A DNA stretch of 64,000 nucleotides from an uncultured Spirochaetales bacterium (lineage in GTDB: Bacteria; Spirochaetota; Spirochaetia; Sphaerochaetales; Sphaerochaetaceae). The DNA lies in the NCBI GenBank assembly GCA_949285905.1, contig CASDZV010000019.1:1-64000 (forward strand), written 5' to 3'. The first letter of the stretch is position 1. Each line of letters begins with the position of its first letter. A program made the translations under genes and the position numbers. This document shows, in pieces, positions 35,336 through 43,194 of the stretch. The notes under the pieces were generated by a model. The model was not told the origin of the DNA, did no database searches, and saw only the letters and a list, made by a program, of their open reading frames with translations.

Positions 35336-36508
35336 ATGGATAGAAAATATGTCTATCTTGATAATAACGGCACAACAAGGATGGCCGAGGAGGTTGCAGC
35401 TTTCATCCATGCTAATGATGAACTCTACGGCAATGCATCAAGCATGCATACTCTGGGCCGCCAGGCAGCTGCCGGAATAGAATGGGCACGAGAGGAGATC
35501 GCTAAGCTTATCGATTGTGATAGTTCTTCCGTTTATTTCACGTCTGGTGCTTCTGAGAGCAATAACATGGTGCTCAATGTCTTCCGCGACCTGATAGACA
35601 GCGGGTCTGGAAGACGACGTATCATTGTTTCGGCTGTTGAGCATCCTGCAACTATCGAGACAGTGAAGTATCTGCAGGGCAAAGGCTACGATGTGGTTTT
35701 ATGTCCTGTGGACAGTATCGGGCGTGTGAAGCTTGATGAACTGAAAGCGCTCACTGGTCCTGATGTGGCTCTTATCTCTGTCATGACAGGCAATAATGAA
35801 TCTGGAACAATCCAGCCTGTAAAAGAGTGTGCGGAAATCGCGCATGAGTGCGGAGCATATTTCCATACAGACGCTACTCAGGCGATAGGAAAGATTCCGG
35901 TCTCTGTCAAGGATATTGGAGCAGATTACCTCTCTCTGTCAGGACATAAGTTCTATGGCCCAAAAGGAGTGGGAGTGCTTTATGCACGTCCTGGTGTGCC
36001 TTTGTCTCCTTTTGTCCATGGCGGACATCAGGAGAAAGGAATGAGAGCTGGCACTTATAATAACCAGGCAATATATGGTATCGGAAAAGCGGCAGAACTT
36101 GCCCGCATGAACCTCCTCGATGAGCACGACAGGCTCTGGGCGATGAGAGAAGCACTCAGAAAAGGTATTGAGAGATGTGTGCCGGATGTTGTCATCAATG
36201 GCTCAAATGAGGAATCGCTCTGTCTGCCAGGAACACTCAATGTCTCGTTCCCTGGCGCTGAAGGTGAGTCGATTCTGCTCTATCTCGACCTTGAAGGAAT
36301 AGAGGTGTCCACAGGATCTGCGTGTGCAACAGGGTCTCTTGAACCTAGTTACGTGTTGCTTGCTGCTGGAGTGGATGTAGAGCTTGCGCATGCTTCCATC
36401 CGCTTTTCGTTCGGGCGCTACAATACAATGGACGATGTTGACTATGTTCTGGAGAAACTGCCGCCTATTATCGCGAAAGTCAGGGCAATGAGTACAAGGA
36501 GAGTATAA
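35336..36508 (+). CDS. nifS: Cysteine desulfurase (NifS/IscS type)
   Basis: 390 residues. This PLP enzyme takes sulfur from cysteine for Fe-S clusters. PLP lysine K205 is in LSGHKFYGPKG, the catalytic loop cysteine C330 is in STGSACATGSLEPSYVL, and YLDNNGTTRM opens the protein. The start at ATG 35336 has a GGAGA site five bases upstream; an ATG at 35324 is the longer option. It is followed directly by nifU. Confidence 0.94.
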   Translation: MDRKYVYLDNNGTTRMAEEVAAFIHANDELYGNASSMHTLGRQAAAGIEWAREEIAKLIDCDSSSVYFTSGASESNNMVLNVFRDLIDSGSGRRRIIVSAVEHPATIETVKYLQGKGYDVVLCPVDSIGRVKLDELKALTGPDVALISVMTGNNESGTIQPVKECAEIAHECGAYFHTDATQAIGKIPVSVKDIGADYLSLSGHKFYGPKGVGVLYARPGVPLSPFVHGGHQEKGMRAGTYNNQAIYGIGKAAELARMNLLDEHDRLWAMREALRKGIERCVPDVVINGSNEESLCLPGTLNVSFPGAEGESILLYLDLEGIEVSTGSACATGSLEPSYVLLAAGVDVELAHASIRFSFGRYNTMDDVDYVLEKLPPIIAKVRAMSTRRV

Positions 36509-37120
36509 ATGGCAGATAGCTTCATGGCCCAGTGGGTCTATACAGATACGGTAAAGGATCATTTCATCAATCCACGCAACCTGTGGAAAGAGGAGGATGA
36601 GTTCTCCCCTGATGGAATCGGAGAGGTCGGCTCCCTTGCCTGTGGTGATCAGATGAGAGTAGGAATCAAAGTCGAGGATGGAAAGATCTCAGATCTCAGA
36701 TGGCTGACATATGGCTGTGCCTCTGCAATCGCATCAACTTCGATGATGAGTGAAATGGCAAAAGGTATGACACTGGAGGAGGCATACCACCTCACTCCAG
36801 CTGCTATTACAGATGCCCTCGGTGGGCTTCCTGAGCATAAGTTCCATTGCTCTGTCCTTGGGGACAAGGCGCTGAGAGCCGCTATTGATGACTATCTTGA
36901 GAAGAACAATCTCCCGAATCCTTATAAAGGCACGACTGCAAAGATTATCTGCGAATGCAAGGGTGTCACCGATCAGATGATCGAGTCTCTGGTGAAGAGT
37001 GGCAAGGTGAGCACATTCGAAGAGCTGCAGAATGAGACGGGATGTTCAACTGCCTGCGGCAAGTGCCGTGACAGAATTCTGGAAGAGCTCAATGAAGCGC
37101 TTCATATCTACGGAAAATGA
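36509..37120 (+). CDS. nifU: Fe-S scaffold NifU, IscU domain plus [2Fe-2S] BFD-like domain
   Basis: 203 residues. The IscU-type N-terminal half carries the three scaffold cysteines (VGSLACGDQM, WLTYGCASAIA, KFHCSVLGD). The C-terminal part (about 148-200) is a BFD-like [2Fe-2S] domain: CECKGVTDQMIE and CSTACGKCRDRI. The NFU thioredoxin-like domain of full NifU is absent. It receives sulfur from NifS, the preceding gene. An AAGGAGAG site precedes the ATG at 36509. The stop overlaps the HTH gene as ATGA. Confidence 0.92.
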   Translation: MADSFMAQWVYTDTVKDHFINPRNLWKEEDEFSPDGIGEVGSLACGDQMRVGIKVEDGKISDLRWLTYGCASAIASTSMMSEMAKGMTLEEAYHLTPAAITDALGGLPEHKFHCSVLGDKALRAAIDDYLEKNNLPNPYKGTTAKIICECKGVTDQMIESLVKSGKVSTFEELQNETGCSTACGKCRDRILEELNEALHIYGK

Positions 37121-37431
37121 TCAGTGTTTATCTTGAAGAGGTGAGGGACGCCCTCTATCCAAGGAAGAGCGGGGTCCTCACCAAACGCAACAAATTCATT
37201 AAAATCGAGCCTCTCAGACCATATACAAAGGATGAGATACGCACGCTTCGTCTGCGTCTCCACCTGTCTGTCGGGCTTTTTGCAGAGCTTCTGGGCGTTT
37301 CTGAGAAAACTGTCGAAGCCTGGGAGAGCGGATATAACGAACCCTCAGGTCCTGCACTGAGACTGATGAATATGATTCAGCGCTATCCGGATGTGCTGAC
37401 AGAGTCACATACTGTATATATCACTAAGTAG
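37117..37431 (+). CDS. HTH (XRE/HigA-like) DNA-binding protein
   Basis: 104 residues. The C-terminal half (about 36-90) is a Cro/C1-type helix-turn-helix of the HigA/NadS kind: LRLRLHLSVGLFAELLGVSEKTVEAWESG. The N-terminal 35 residues are not recognised. It starts ATGA over the nifU stop, so it is translated with the Fe-S genes. No toxin gene lies beside it, so an antitoxin role is doubtful. It may be a regulator of Fe-S supply. It overlaps the convergent kinase gene by eight bases. Confidence 0.78.
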   Translation: MISVYLEEVRDALYPRKSGVLTKRNKFIKIEPLRPYTKDEIRTLRLRLHLSVGLFAELLGVSEKTVEAWESGYNEPSGPALRLMNMIQRYPDVLTESHTVYITK

Positions 37432-39073
37432 CCGAGAATATAGAGCCTCCGATAAATTCTCTCAGAAGCGAGTCTGGAGGAACCGCATCTGCGGCAATAG
37501 GGTAGATACATCCAAGAAATTCCAATAGCCTTTGCGCATTCGCATAAGCTTCTCCCTCTTCCTTAGGCACTGACATCAGCAATGGCACAGCATATGGTTT
37601 CAGCACGCCCAGTTCATATTCCAGCGCGCTGTTAAGCATCACATCTGCATTATTCTGGAATGGGAAGATGTGATTCTTCTCACCTCTCTCCACAGAAGGC
37701 CAGCGCGTGAGAGTCTCAACTGCATTGAAGCCTCGTGTACGGTTGTCACGGACCATCCGTCTCAGAATCCTGTTGTCTGTTGTGCTGATTCGCGACCGTG
37801 TGTCAAGGTTGACCTGTGTTAAGGCTGAGATATAGATGCGGAAACCTTTCTCATGTGGAAGATCCGGGATGAGCGCGGGGTTAAGGCCATGTATACCTTC
37901 GATTATCAGGAGAGAATCATCGCCGAGTACTGTCTCTTCTTCCCGAAGCGTGATTTTCCTTGTCTTGAAAGAGAATGACGCAAGGTGAACTGGCTTGCCG
38001 TTTATCAGGTCGGAGAGCTGACTTCTCAGAAGCGGAAGGTCCAGGGATTCCAGCACTTCATAGTCCCTTTCCCCATTTTCATCGAGAGGTATCTTCTCTG
38101 TTGGAAGATAGTAATCATCCAGCGATATCCTCACAGGTTTTATCCCATCCACCCTCAGTTCATCGGAAAGACGGATTGAGAACGTGGTCTTGCCCGATGA
38201 GGAAGGTCCTGCAATGAATACAGCCCTGACTGTTCCTCTGCCTTTGATCATGCGGGAAATGTCGGAAATCCTCCGTCTCTGCAATGCTTCTGAAAGCAGA
38301 ATGGTCTTGTTTATTTCACCGCTGACGACTTTCTCGTTAAGTTCGCCGATAGACTGGATGCCAAGTATTTTCGCATATCGCTTGTTCTCGTTGAAGACAC
38401 TGAAGAGCAGTGGATGATCTGTGAATGGCATAATGGCGTGTGGATTCCTGCTTTGAGGGTATCTGAGCAGCAGTCCATCTTCGTATTGCCGCAGCTCCCA
38501 GAGTTCCAGAAGCCTCAGTGATGGTAGCATCGGTTCATAATACATCTCCATGCATGTCCCGATTTCAGCAAACTTATAGAAGGGCTGGTTCATAGTGGAA
38601 AGAAGTTCTTCGCTTTCTTTTAAGCCTTTTTCGTTTGCGTATTCAACTGCTTCATCATGTGTTATGTTGCGCAGTGTGATAGGAAGATCTTTCCCGATTG
38701 CATCTTCCATTACCTTCTTCAGTTCCTGGATATCTCCGGGTTTCCCATCCCTGTAGCGGAAGTAGAAACCATCACCCAGACTGTGCCCGATGATGAGTAT
38801 GCGTTCAGGAGCGACGACAGAAGTCGCATAGGAGAGAAGAAAGCAGAGGCTCTTGCGGTATACGCGCTTTCCGAGGTTTGAGAAGAGCCGTACTGGGGTG
38901 ACTGCCGCGTTGCACTCTATACGTTCTGAAAGCGACATAAGAGTGCCGTTGACCACCACTGCAACAACAGGGTTGTCGTGGTATGATAGCGCCTTGTCAT
39001 CTTCAAACAGCGATGAAAGCTGTGTTCCCTTGTCAATTTTCAGTATCTTACCATCAAGCGTTACTTCCAGCAT
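37424..39073 (-). CDS. Uridine-kinase-like nucleoside kinase with ThrRS-like N-terminus
   Basis: 549 residues. The N-terminal part resembles a TGS domain (LDGKILKIDKGTQLSSLF) followed by a second additional domain like that of threonyl-tRNA synthetase. The C-terminal half has a uridine kinase/PRK fold with Walker A GPSSSGKTTFS near 295, then SLDDYYLP and LLIIEGIHGLN. Proteins of this layout are annotated as nucleoside kinases; the phosphate acceptor is not established. No Shine-Dalgarno; a TATCCT box ends six bases before the ATG. Confidence 0.85.
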   Translation of the reverse strand: MLEVTLDGKILKIDKGTQLSSLFEDDKALSYHDNPVVAVVVNGTLMSLSERIECNAAVTPVRLFSNLGKRVYRKSLCFLLSYATSVVAPERILIIGHSLGDGFYFRYRDGKPGDIQELKKVMEDAIGKDLPITLRNITHDEAVEYANEKGLKESEELLSTMNQPFYKFAEIGTCMEMYYEPMLPSLRLLELWELRQYEDGLLLRYPQSRNPHAIMPFTDHPLLFSVFNENKRYAKILGIQSIGELNEKVVSGEINKTILLSEALQRRRISDISRMIKGRGTVRAVFIAGPSSSGKTTFSIRLSDELRVDGIKPVRISLDDYYLPTEKIPLDENGERDYEVLESLDLPLLRSQLSDLINGKPVHLASFSFKTRKITLREEETVLGDDSLLIIEGIHGLNPALIPDLPHEKGFRIYISALTQVNLDTRSRISTTDNRILRRMVRDNRTRGFNAVETLTRWPSVERGEKNHIFPFQNNADVMLNSALEYELGVLKPYAVPLLMSVPKEEGEAYANAQRLLEFLGCIYPIAADAVPPDSLLREFIGGSIFSAT

Positions 39074-39079
39074 TCTATA

Positions 39080-39085
39080 AGGATA
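39080..39085 (-). promoter_or_regulatory. -10 box TATCCT of a probable leaderless mRNA
   Basis: On the minus strand TATCCT, six bases (tataga), then the ATG at 39073. No Shine-Dalgarno. Confidence 0.55.
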
Positions 39086-39127
39086 GCATAGCTGAGCTGA
39101 ATCAGCAGGGATTTTGTGTGTAGTTAG

Positions 39128-39490
39128 TTAGGAATCAAGCTCGCTGTCGATGTAACGCATAATCACAGAAACAGTGTAATTAATCTCAGTATCTGACATT
39201 GCTCTTCCTTTCGGTATTCCATGCCATTTCTCCAGACAGCCTCTGCAACAGCAGCCTGTAGCATGCTGTGCAATGAATACAGGATGTCCTTTCATCGGTG
39301 TCTGCCTGCCATCATTCGCAGGATAAGCAGGGGCAAGTCGCTTTGCAATGAAGTCATATGCATGCTTTTCGATAGTCTCCCTTCCTTTTGAAAGAGCGTA
39401 TTCCCGTTCCTTGCCACGGATATGGAAGCGCATGCGGAATGATGATTTTTCGCGCCGTTTTTCGAAAAGAGCCCATTCTTCATCAGTCAT
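39128..39490 (-). CDS. DUF4186-family protein
   Basis: 120 residues matching my recollection of DUF4186: FRMRFHIRGKEREYALSKG, RLAPAYPANDGRQTPMKGHP and VFIAQHATGCCCRGCLEKWH, then GIPKGR. The CCCRGC cluster and His residues suggest metal binding. No function is known. It has no Shine-Dalgarno; a TACTAT box ends six bases before the ATG. It is divergent from the AOR-like gene, with only 46 bases between start codons. Confidence 0.78.
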   Translation of the reverse strand: MTDEEWALFEKRREKSSFRMRFHIRGKEREYALSKGRETIEKHAYDFIAKRLAPAYPANDGRQTPMKGHPVFIAQHATGCCCRGCLEKWHGIPKGRAMSDTEINYTVSVIMRYIDSELDS

Positions 39491-39496
39491 GGTTCC

Positions 39497-39502
39497 ATAG
39501 TA
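39497..39502 (-). promoter_or_regulatory. -10 box TACTAT of a probable leaderless mRNA
   Basis: On the minus strand TACTAT, six bases (ggaacc), then the ATG at 39490. No Shine-Dalgarno. Confidence 0.6.
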
Positions 39503-39523
39503 CCCCTTTTCTTCTTAAGAGAA

Positions 39524-39529
39524 TATAAT
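39524..39529 (+). promoter_or_regulatory. Consensus -10 box TATAAT of a probable leaderless mRNA
   Basis: A perfect TATAAT, seven bases, then the ATG at 39537. No Shine-Dalgarno and no recognisable -35 at 16-18 bases. It is back to back with the TACTAT box of the divergent gene. Confidence 0.65.
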
Positions 39530-39536
39530 CAATGGC

Positions 39537-41243
39537 ATGGCAATACTCGTCGTCCATCTGGGAAAGAATGAGATAGAGCGTAAGGAGAGCGGTAAGCTGC
39601 AAGGCCTTCCTCTTGCTTATGAGCTTTATAAAACGTATGAAGCACTTCAGCCTGTTGTCATTGTCCCTCCATCTGAGAGGGCTTTGCGTTTTCCCGGCTC
39701 CTCTTTCTTTTCATTCGTCTTTCTGTCCCCGATAACAGAACACGTTGCACTTGTTTCTTCCGCATTATCGCCAGGATATTCGCTTTTCCGTCTCGGTTAT
39801 GAGGCTCTTGTCATAACAGGGCGCTCAAGAAAACTCGTTTCCCTGATGATTAACGCAGAAAGCGCAGAGATTGTCTCTTCAGAGGATCTGAAGGGACTGT
39901 CAGCAGAAGAAGCTGAAACAGCCATGAAGAAGAATATCACGGACAGCGTGATGTCGATAGGAAGGGCTGGGGAGAATGGAGTTCTCTTTGCTTCCATGCA
40001 ATGCGGCGGACGCGAAATCGGCGGCAAAGGGCTTGGATGTATTTTCGGCTGGAAGAACCTGAAAACAGTTGTCATGCCTGGTTTTTCACGTAAAGACAGC
40101 ATTGGCCGTGGAAAGACTGAGAAACGCATGCTCAGACGTCAGGAGAGATGCAGGGTATCGCGGAGAATGCGCAGGGAAGGAGGTGGGTGTTTTATTGATT
40201 CCGCACTCACTCTCGGTTCTCTTCCTGTTTTGTCTTATAGCCTGAGATTTGATCCTAGAGCATATTTTCTTGATGGCAAGGCAGCCCTTGATGCATATGG
40301 TTCGTTCCCGGATTCCTGCCAGGATTGCTTTCTCGCATGTGGCAGACGTACAAAGGATGGAGAGATTCTCCCGACATGGGAGGAGTGCATAATGCTGGGG
40401 GCCAATCTTGGCTTCTTCTCTCTGGACAGTGTCAGAAGGCTTGCGGCGGCTGTGCATGAGGAAGGACTCTCCAGCGCAGATACAGGAGCTCTTCTTGCCT
40501 ATCTGAGATCACTTCCCGGCACAGATTACACTCTGCCTGTGCTGAAGGATAAAGGTATTGATGAGTATCTGAGGATTATTCATTTAATCGGGGAGAACAG
40601 AGGGTTGGGAGAGCGTCTCATGCATGGCGTGAAGGTCTTTCCGGATGCAATAGCGACTGATGACCACCTTCCGCTGCTGACAGATCTCCGCGGAGACAAG
40701 GCAGGGGCTGTGCTGGCACTCAAAGGCCTTTATTCAGAGCTTCCTGCCGCATGGTTGCTACCGCACTATCCGCTTTCAGATAAGACAGGAGCTCTTATGG
40801 CTCTATATGAGGGCGCATATCGCATTGCCCTGATTTCCAAGGGATATTCGCCGATGGGAGCACTGACAGAGTGGTGGGGGCTCTTCCCCTCTTTTGTATT
40901 CCGCTTCCCGTTCCTCCTTCGCCTTGTAGCACTCCTTTTCTCCGCTTATGGTTTGAACGGTACGGATCTTCTTAAAGATGGCCTGAAACTTCTTGATATC
41001 TTCTCAGATGGAAAGAAACACGCAATTCCAGACCATTTCTGTCTTAATCCTGAAAGTGCATACAAAGATAACACTACACTCTCTCCTGTGAAGCTTCTTG
41101 AGTGTTATGAACGTGAGAAGCGTATTGCTGAAATGGTACTGAAATCCAGAAGGGAGAAGAGCTCAAGTCCTTCTTCCGAGAACAATGCCGCTGTGGGACC
41201 GTCCGATGAACGCGGACGCGACGGCGAACCTGGATTGCAGTAG
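39537..41243 (+). CDS. Aldehyde:ferredoxin oxidoreductase-like protein, cofactor motifs eroded
   Basis: 568 residues, collinear with tungsten/molybdenum AOR enzymes: GYEALVITGRSRKLVSLMI in the N-domain, then SIGRAGENGVLFASMQCGG and GCIFGWKNLKTVVMPG. CQDCFLAC (C261, C264, C268) keeps three Fe-S cysteines. The pterin-binding motif usually reading GLDTIS is GLSSAD, with the Asp lost, and the second motif with the fourth cysteine is not recognisable. A basic insert (MLRRQERCRVSRRMRRE) is unusual. Electron transfer may survive, but classical tungstopterin chemistry is doubtful. The first ATG, at 39532, is out of frame; a TATAAT box makes 39537 the likely leaderless start. Confidence 0.7.
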   Translation: MAILVVHLGKNEIERKESGKLQGLPLAYELYKTYEALQPVVIVPPSERALRFPGSSFFSFVFLSPITEHVALVSSALSPGYSLFRLGYEALVITGRSRKLVSLMINAESAEIVSSEDLKGLSAEEAETAMKKNITDSVMSIGRAGENGVLFASMQCGGREIGGKGLGCIFGWKNLKTVVMPGFSRKDSIGRGKTEKRMLRRQERCRVSRRMRREGGGCFIDSALTLGSLPVLSYSLRFDPRAYFLDGKAALDAYGSFPDSCQDCFLACGRRTKDGEILPTWEECIMLGANLGFFSLDSVRRLAAAVHEEGLSSADTGALLAYLRSLPGTDYTLPVLKDKGIDEYLRIIHLIGENRGLGERLMHGVKVFPDAIATDDHLPLLTDLRGDKAGAVLALKGLYSELPAAWLLPHYPLSDKTGALMALYEGAYRIALISKGYSPMGALTEWWGLFPSFVFRFPFLLRLVALLFSAYGLNGTDLLKDGLKLLDIFSDGKKHAIPDHFCLNPESAYKDNTTLSPVKLLECYEREKRIAEMVLKSRREKSSSPSSENNAAVGPSDERGRDGEPGLQ

Positions 41244-41599
41244 AATATGCCATTCTCTTCAAAAAGCTCTGCCACATGCGTGTGCCCGTAAATGAATACG
41301 TCACCCTTTGAAAGATTGAAATCACTGGGTGAGTAGCGGTCTCCATGAGTCATTACCACTCTCTTTCCATATAATTTCAGCTCTCGTTCAAGAGGCGGGA
41401 ATGGCAGGCTGTCATATTCATAGAATCTGTCGCAGTTGCCTCTCACAGCGACAAGCGATGAGAAGAAAGCTCTGTGAAGGAAATCGGGGCATTGGTCGCC
41501 AGCACTCAGTATCCCTTCTATGCTGAAATGTCTCACAGCTTCCTCTATGAGCTTGATGCCTTCTTCTCTGCCATGTATGTCTGAAGTGATTAAATGCAT
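41105..41599 (-). CDS. YfcE/MJ0936-type metallophosphodiesterase
   Basis: 164 residues from the ATG at 41599. The calcineurin fold metal motifs are in order: TSDIHGREE, SAGDQCPD, VRGNCDR, MTHGDRY and IYGHTHVAE, closing with YCNPGSPSRPR. Family members hydrolyse phosphodiesters such as bis-pNPP and some 2',3'-cyclic nucleotides; the natural substrate is unknown. An upstream in-frame GTG/ATG extension to 41656 is rejected: a GATACT box ends six bases before the chosen ATG. It is convergent with the AOR-like gene, overlapping by 139 bases, an unusually long overlap. Confidence 0.85.
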   Translation of the reverse strand: MHLITSDIHGREEGIKLIEEAVRHFSIEGILSAGDQCPDFLHRAFFSSLVAVRGNCDRFYEYDSLPFPPLERELKLYGKRVVMTHGDRYSPSDFNLSKGDVFIYGHTHVAELFEENGIFYCNPGSPSRPRSSDGPTAALFSEEGLELFSLLDFSTISAIRFSRS

Positions 41600-41605
41600 A
41601 TGTTG

Positions 41606-41611
41606 AGTATC
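41606..41611 (-). promoter_or_regulatory. -10 box GATACT of a probable leaderless mRNA
   Basis: On the minus strand GATACT, six bases (caacat), then the ATG at 41599. No Shine-Dalgarno. Confidence 0.5.
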
Positions 41612-41777
41612 TTTTAGGTGGATTTTCCTGTCAAATGGTTCTCTTTCTCTCTTCATAAATTCCGAAGCCAGGAAACCATCAGCCTCGTGCTGATGGAGGA
41701 ATGGCTATATCTTCCGACTACATATCCCTTCCAGATGATGTATTCCCATATCATTTAGGGCCATGTTATCATAAGAT

Positions 41778-43049
41778 ATGAATTGGCGTAAGAAGAAATA
41801 CGGTTGTCGGAAAAGTAAAAGGAAGCGAGTGCTGAAGCCTATCAAGCCGCTTTCCGATACCATGCGCCGTTCCGTTAAGATATATCCTGAATTCTCACCT
41901 GAAGAACGGGAAACCATACTGAATACCATGGCTCTGTACGAGGAGGCATTCGATGACTTCTCGTCGTATTGCGTCTTCAAGCGTACTGCAAGCCGTAAGA
42001 AGCTGCAGGCGGATGTGTATCCGTATTTCAGGGAGCTCCATCCGGAATTCCCGTCAGCGCTTCTCCAGTCCGTAAGGGACCAGGCTGCGGAGGGTGTCAA
42101 GAGCTTCAACGAGAACAATCCCGATAAGCGATACCATGTTTCTCCGAAGCTCAAGGGCAATTGCACGATGCGGTATACGCTACGAGCGGTATCTCTCAGA
42201 GGAAATCTCCTTACATTGTCGACAGTCGGCAAGTGGATAAGGAAGCTCATCACGATACCTGAGTTCTTCACCGAACGCTATCCGAAGAAGGATGGCTGGA
42301 AGTTCAACTCGGCTCTCGTCGGGATTGATTACAAGGACAGAATATACATAACGCTTGTATATACAAAACCAGCTCTGGAGAAGATGGAGCTGCCGAAGGA
42401 TCTGGAGGAGCTTGCAGCAGTTACTGAAGGCTACGACAGAGGGGCTAAGAACCCCATCGCGGATTCTGAAGGGAATAAACAGGACTCGAAGGAAAGCTCT
42501 GTTGCCAAGCGGAGGTACGACTACAATCGGAAGACATGTCAGGAGAAAGACACCCGGTCGTCTCGCAGGAGACTGAAGGCATTGAGCGGCCGGGAAGCGC
42601 GGTTTGTCCATAATGATAATCATTGCATGTCAAACAGAATAGCCAACAATCCGAAGAAAGTACATGTACTCGAGAACCTGAGCGGCATGAACGAGCTGAA
42701 GAGAAAGGGAGTGAGCGGGAAGAAGACGCGGACTATGCTCTCCAACTGGTCACCTAGCCAGCTGGAGTATGACATCCGTTACAAGGATCAGGCTCTTGGG
42801 AAATACACGGAGTTCGTGGATCCCGCATACACATCCCAGAAATGCTCGAACTGCGGAAACATCGATAAGAACGCAAGACGCAAGGGTGAATACCATTGCA
42901 GAAAATGTGGGATGCGGATGCAGTCAGACGTAAATGCTGCGAAGAACATTAAGAACCGTTGGCTAGAGAACTACACCCGGCTGCCTGCCGTCGATGACGG
43001 CTTGAAGGCTGGGCAGGTGGCAGTCAACCCGCCAGGGAGTCAGGCCTGA
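41778..43049 (+). CDS. tnpB: RNA-guided nuclease/transposase accessory protein TnpB
   Basis: 423 residues. The RuvC-like active site looks complete: D220 (EGYDRGAKN), E299 (VLENLSGMNE) and D384 (MQSDVNAAKNIKNR). The zinc finger has CSNCG and CRKCG. Known TnpB proteins use an RNA made from the element's right end to cut DNA next to a short target motif, favouring element retention. There is no clear Shine-Dalgarno; TATCAT ends five bases before the ATG. The tnpB gene interrupts the space between the phosphodiesterase and the lipase-like gene. Confidence 0.92.
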   Translation: MNWRKKKYGCRKSKRKRVLKPIKPLSDTMRRSVKIYPEFSPEERETILNTMALYEEAFDDFSSYCVFKRTASRKKLQADVYPYFRELHPEFPSALLQSVRDQAAEGVKSFNENNPDKRYHVSPKLKGNCTMRYTLRAVSLRGNLLTLSTVGKWIRKLITIPEFFTERYPKKDGWKFNSALVGIDYKDRIYITLVYTKPALEKMELPKDLEELAAVTEGYDRGAKNPIADSEGNKQDSKESSVAKRRYDYNRKTCQEKDTRSSRRRLKALSGREARFVHNDNHCMSNRIANNPKKVHVLENLSGMNELKRKGVSGKKTRTMLSNWSPSQLEYDIRYKDQALGKYTEFVDPAYTSQKCSNCGNIDKNARRKGEYHCRKCGMRMQSDVNAAKNIKNRWLENYTRLPAVDDGLKAGQVAVNPPGSQA

Positions 43050-43138
43050 TCTGATCACCCGTAAATGGATGGAGTACCGGTGCGATACCTCAGGCATTGC
43101 CTGCTGGGAAAGGCGCCGGGGCAACGCTCATGTCCAAG

Positions 43139-43168
43139 CCTTTTGGGTTCATCCCAAAGGTAGTTGAC
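43139..43168 (+). ncRNA. Right-end hairpin and likely 3' end of the TnpB guide RNA scaffold
   Basis: Hairpin CCTTTTGGG-ttcat-CCCAAAGG followed by TAGTTGAC, a common form of right end in IS605/IS1341 elements. In studied systems the scaffold ends here and the guide is the first 16-20 bases of flanking DNA (from about 43169). The RNA 5' end would lie within or just after tnpB. The boundary is inferred. Confidence 0.45.
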
Positions 43169-43194
43169 GTGCTAAGCTGTGATGAGGAGTTGAG

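Larger units (their letters stand above)
41676..43168 (+). mobile_element. IS200/IS605-type element with tnpB only
   Basis: The element is bounded on the left by a perfect 8-bp hairpin CCATCAGC/GCTGATGG (41676-41696) and on the right by the hairpin CCTTTTGGG/CCCAAAGG (43139-43160, one bulged T) followed by TAGTTGAC. Subterminal hairpins of this kind are the cleavage sites of TnpA, but no tnpA is present, so it would move only in trans. Exact ends are uncertain by tens of bases. The stretch 3' of tnpB is where a guide RNA (reRNA/omega-RNA) is expected. Confidence 0.7.

Noticed and set aside
37117..37431. Toxin-antitoxin system (HigBA-like) at the HTH gene
   Set aside because: No small toxin gene lies on either side; neighbours are nifU and a convergent kinase gene.
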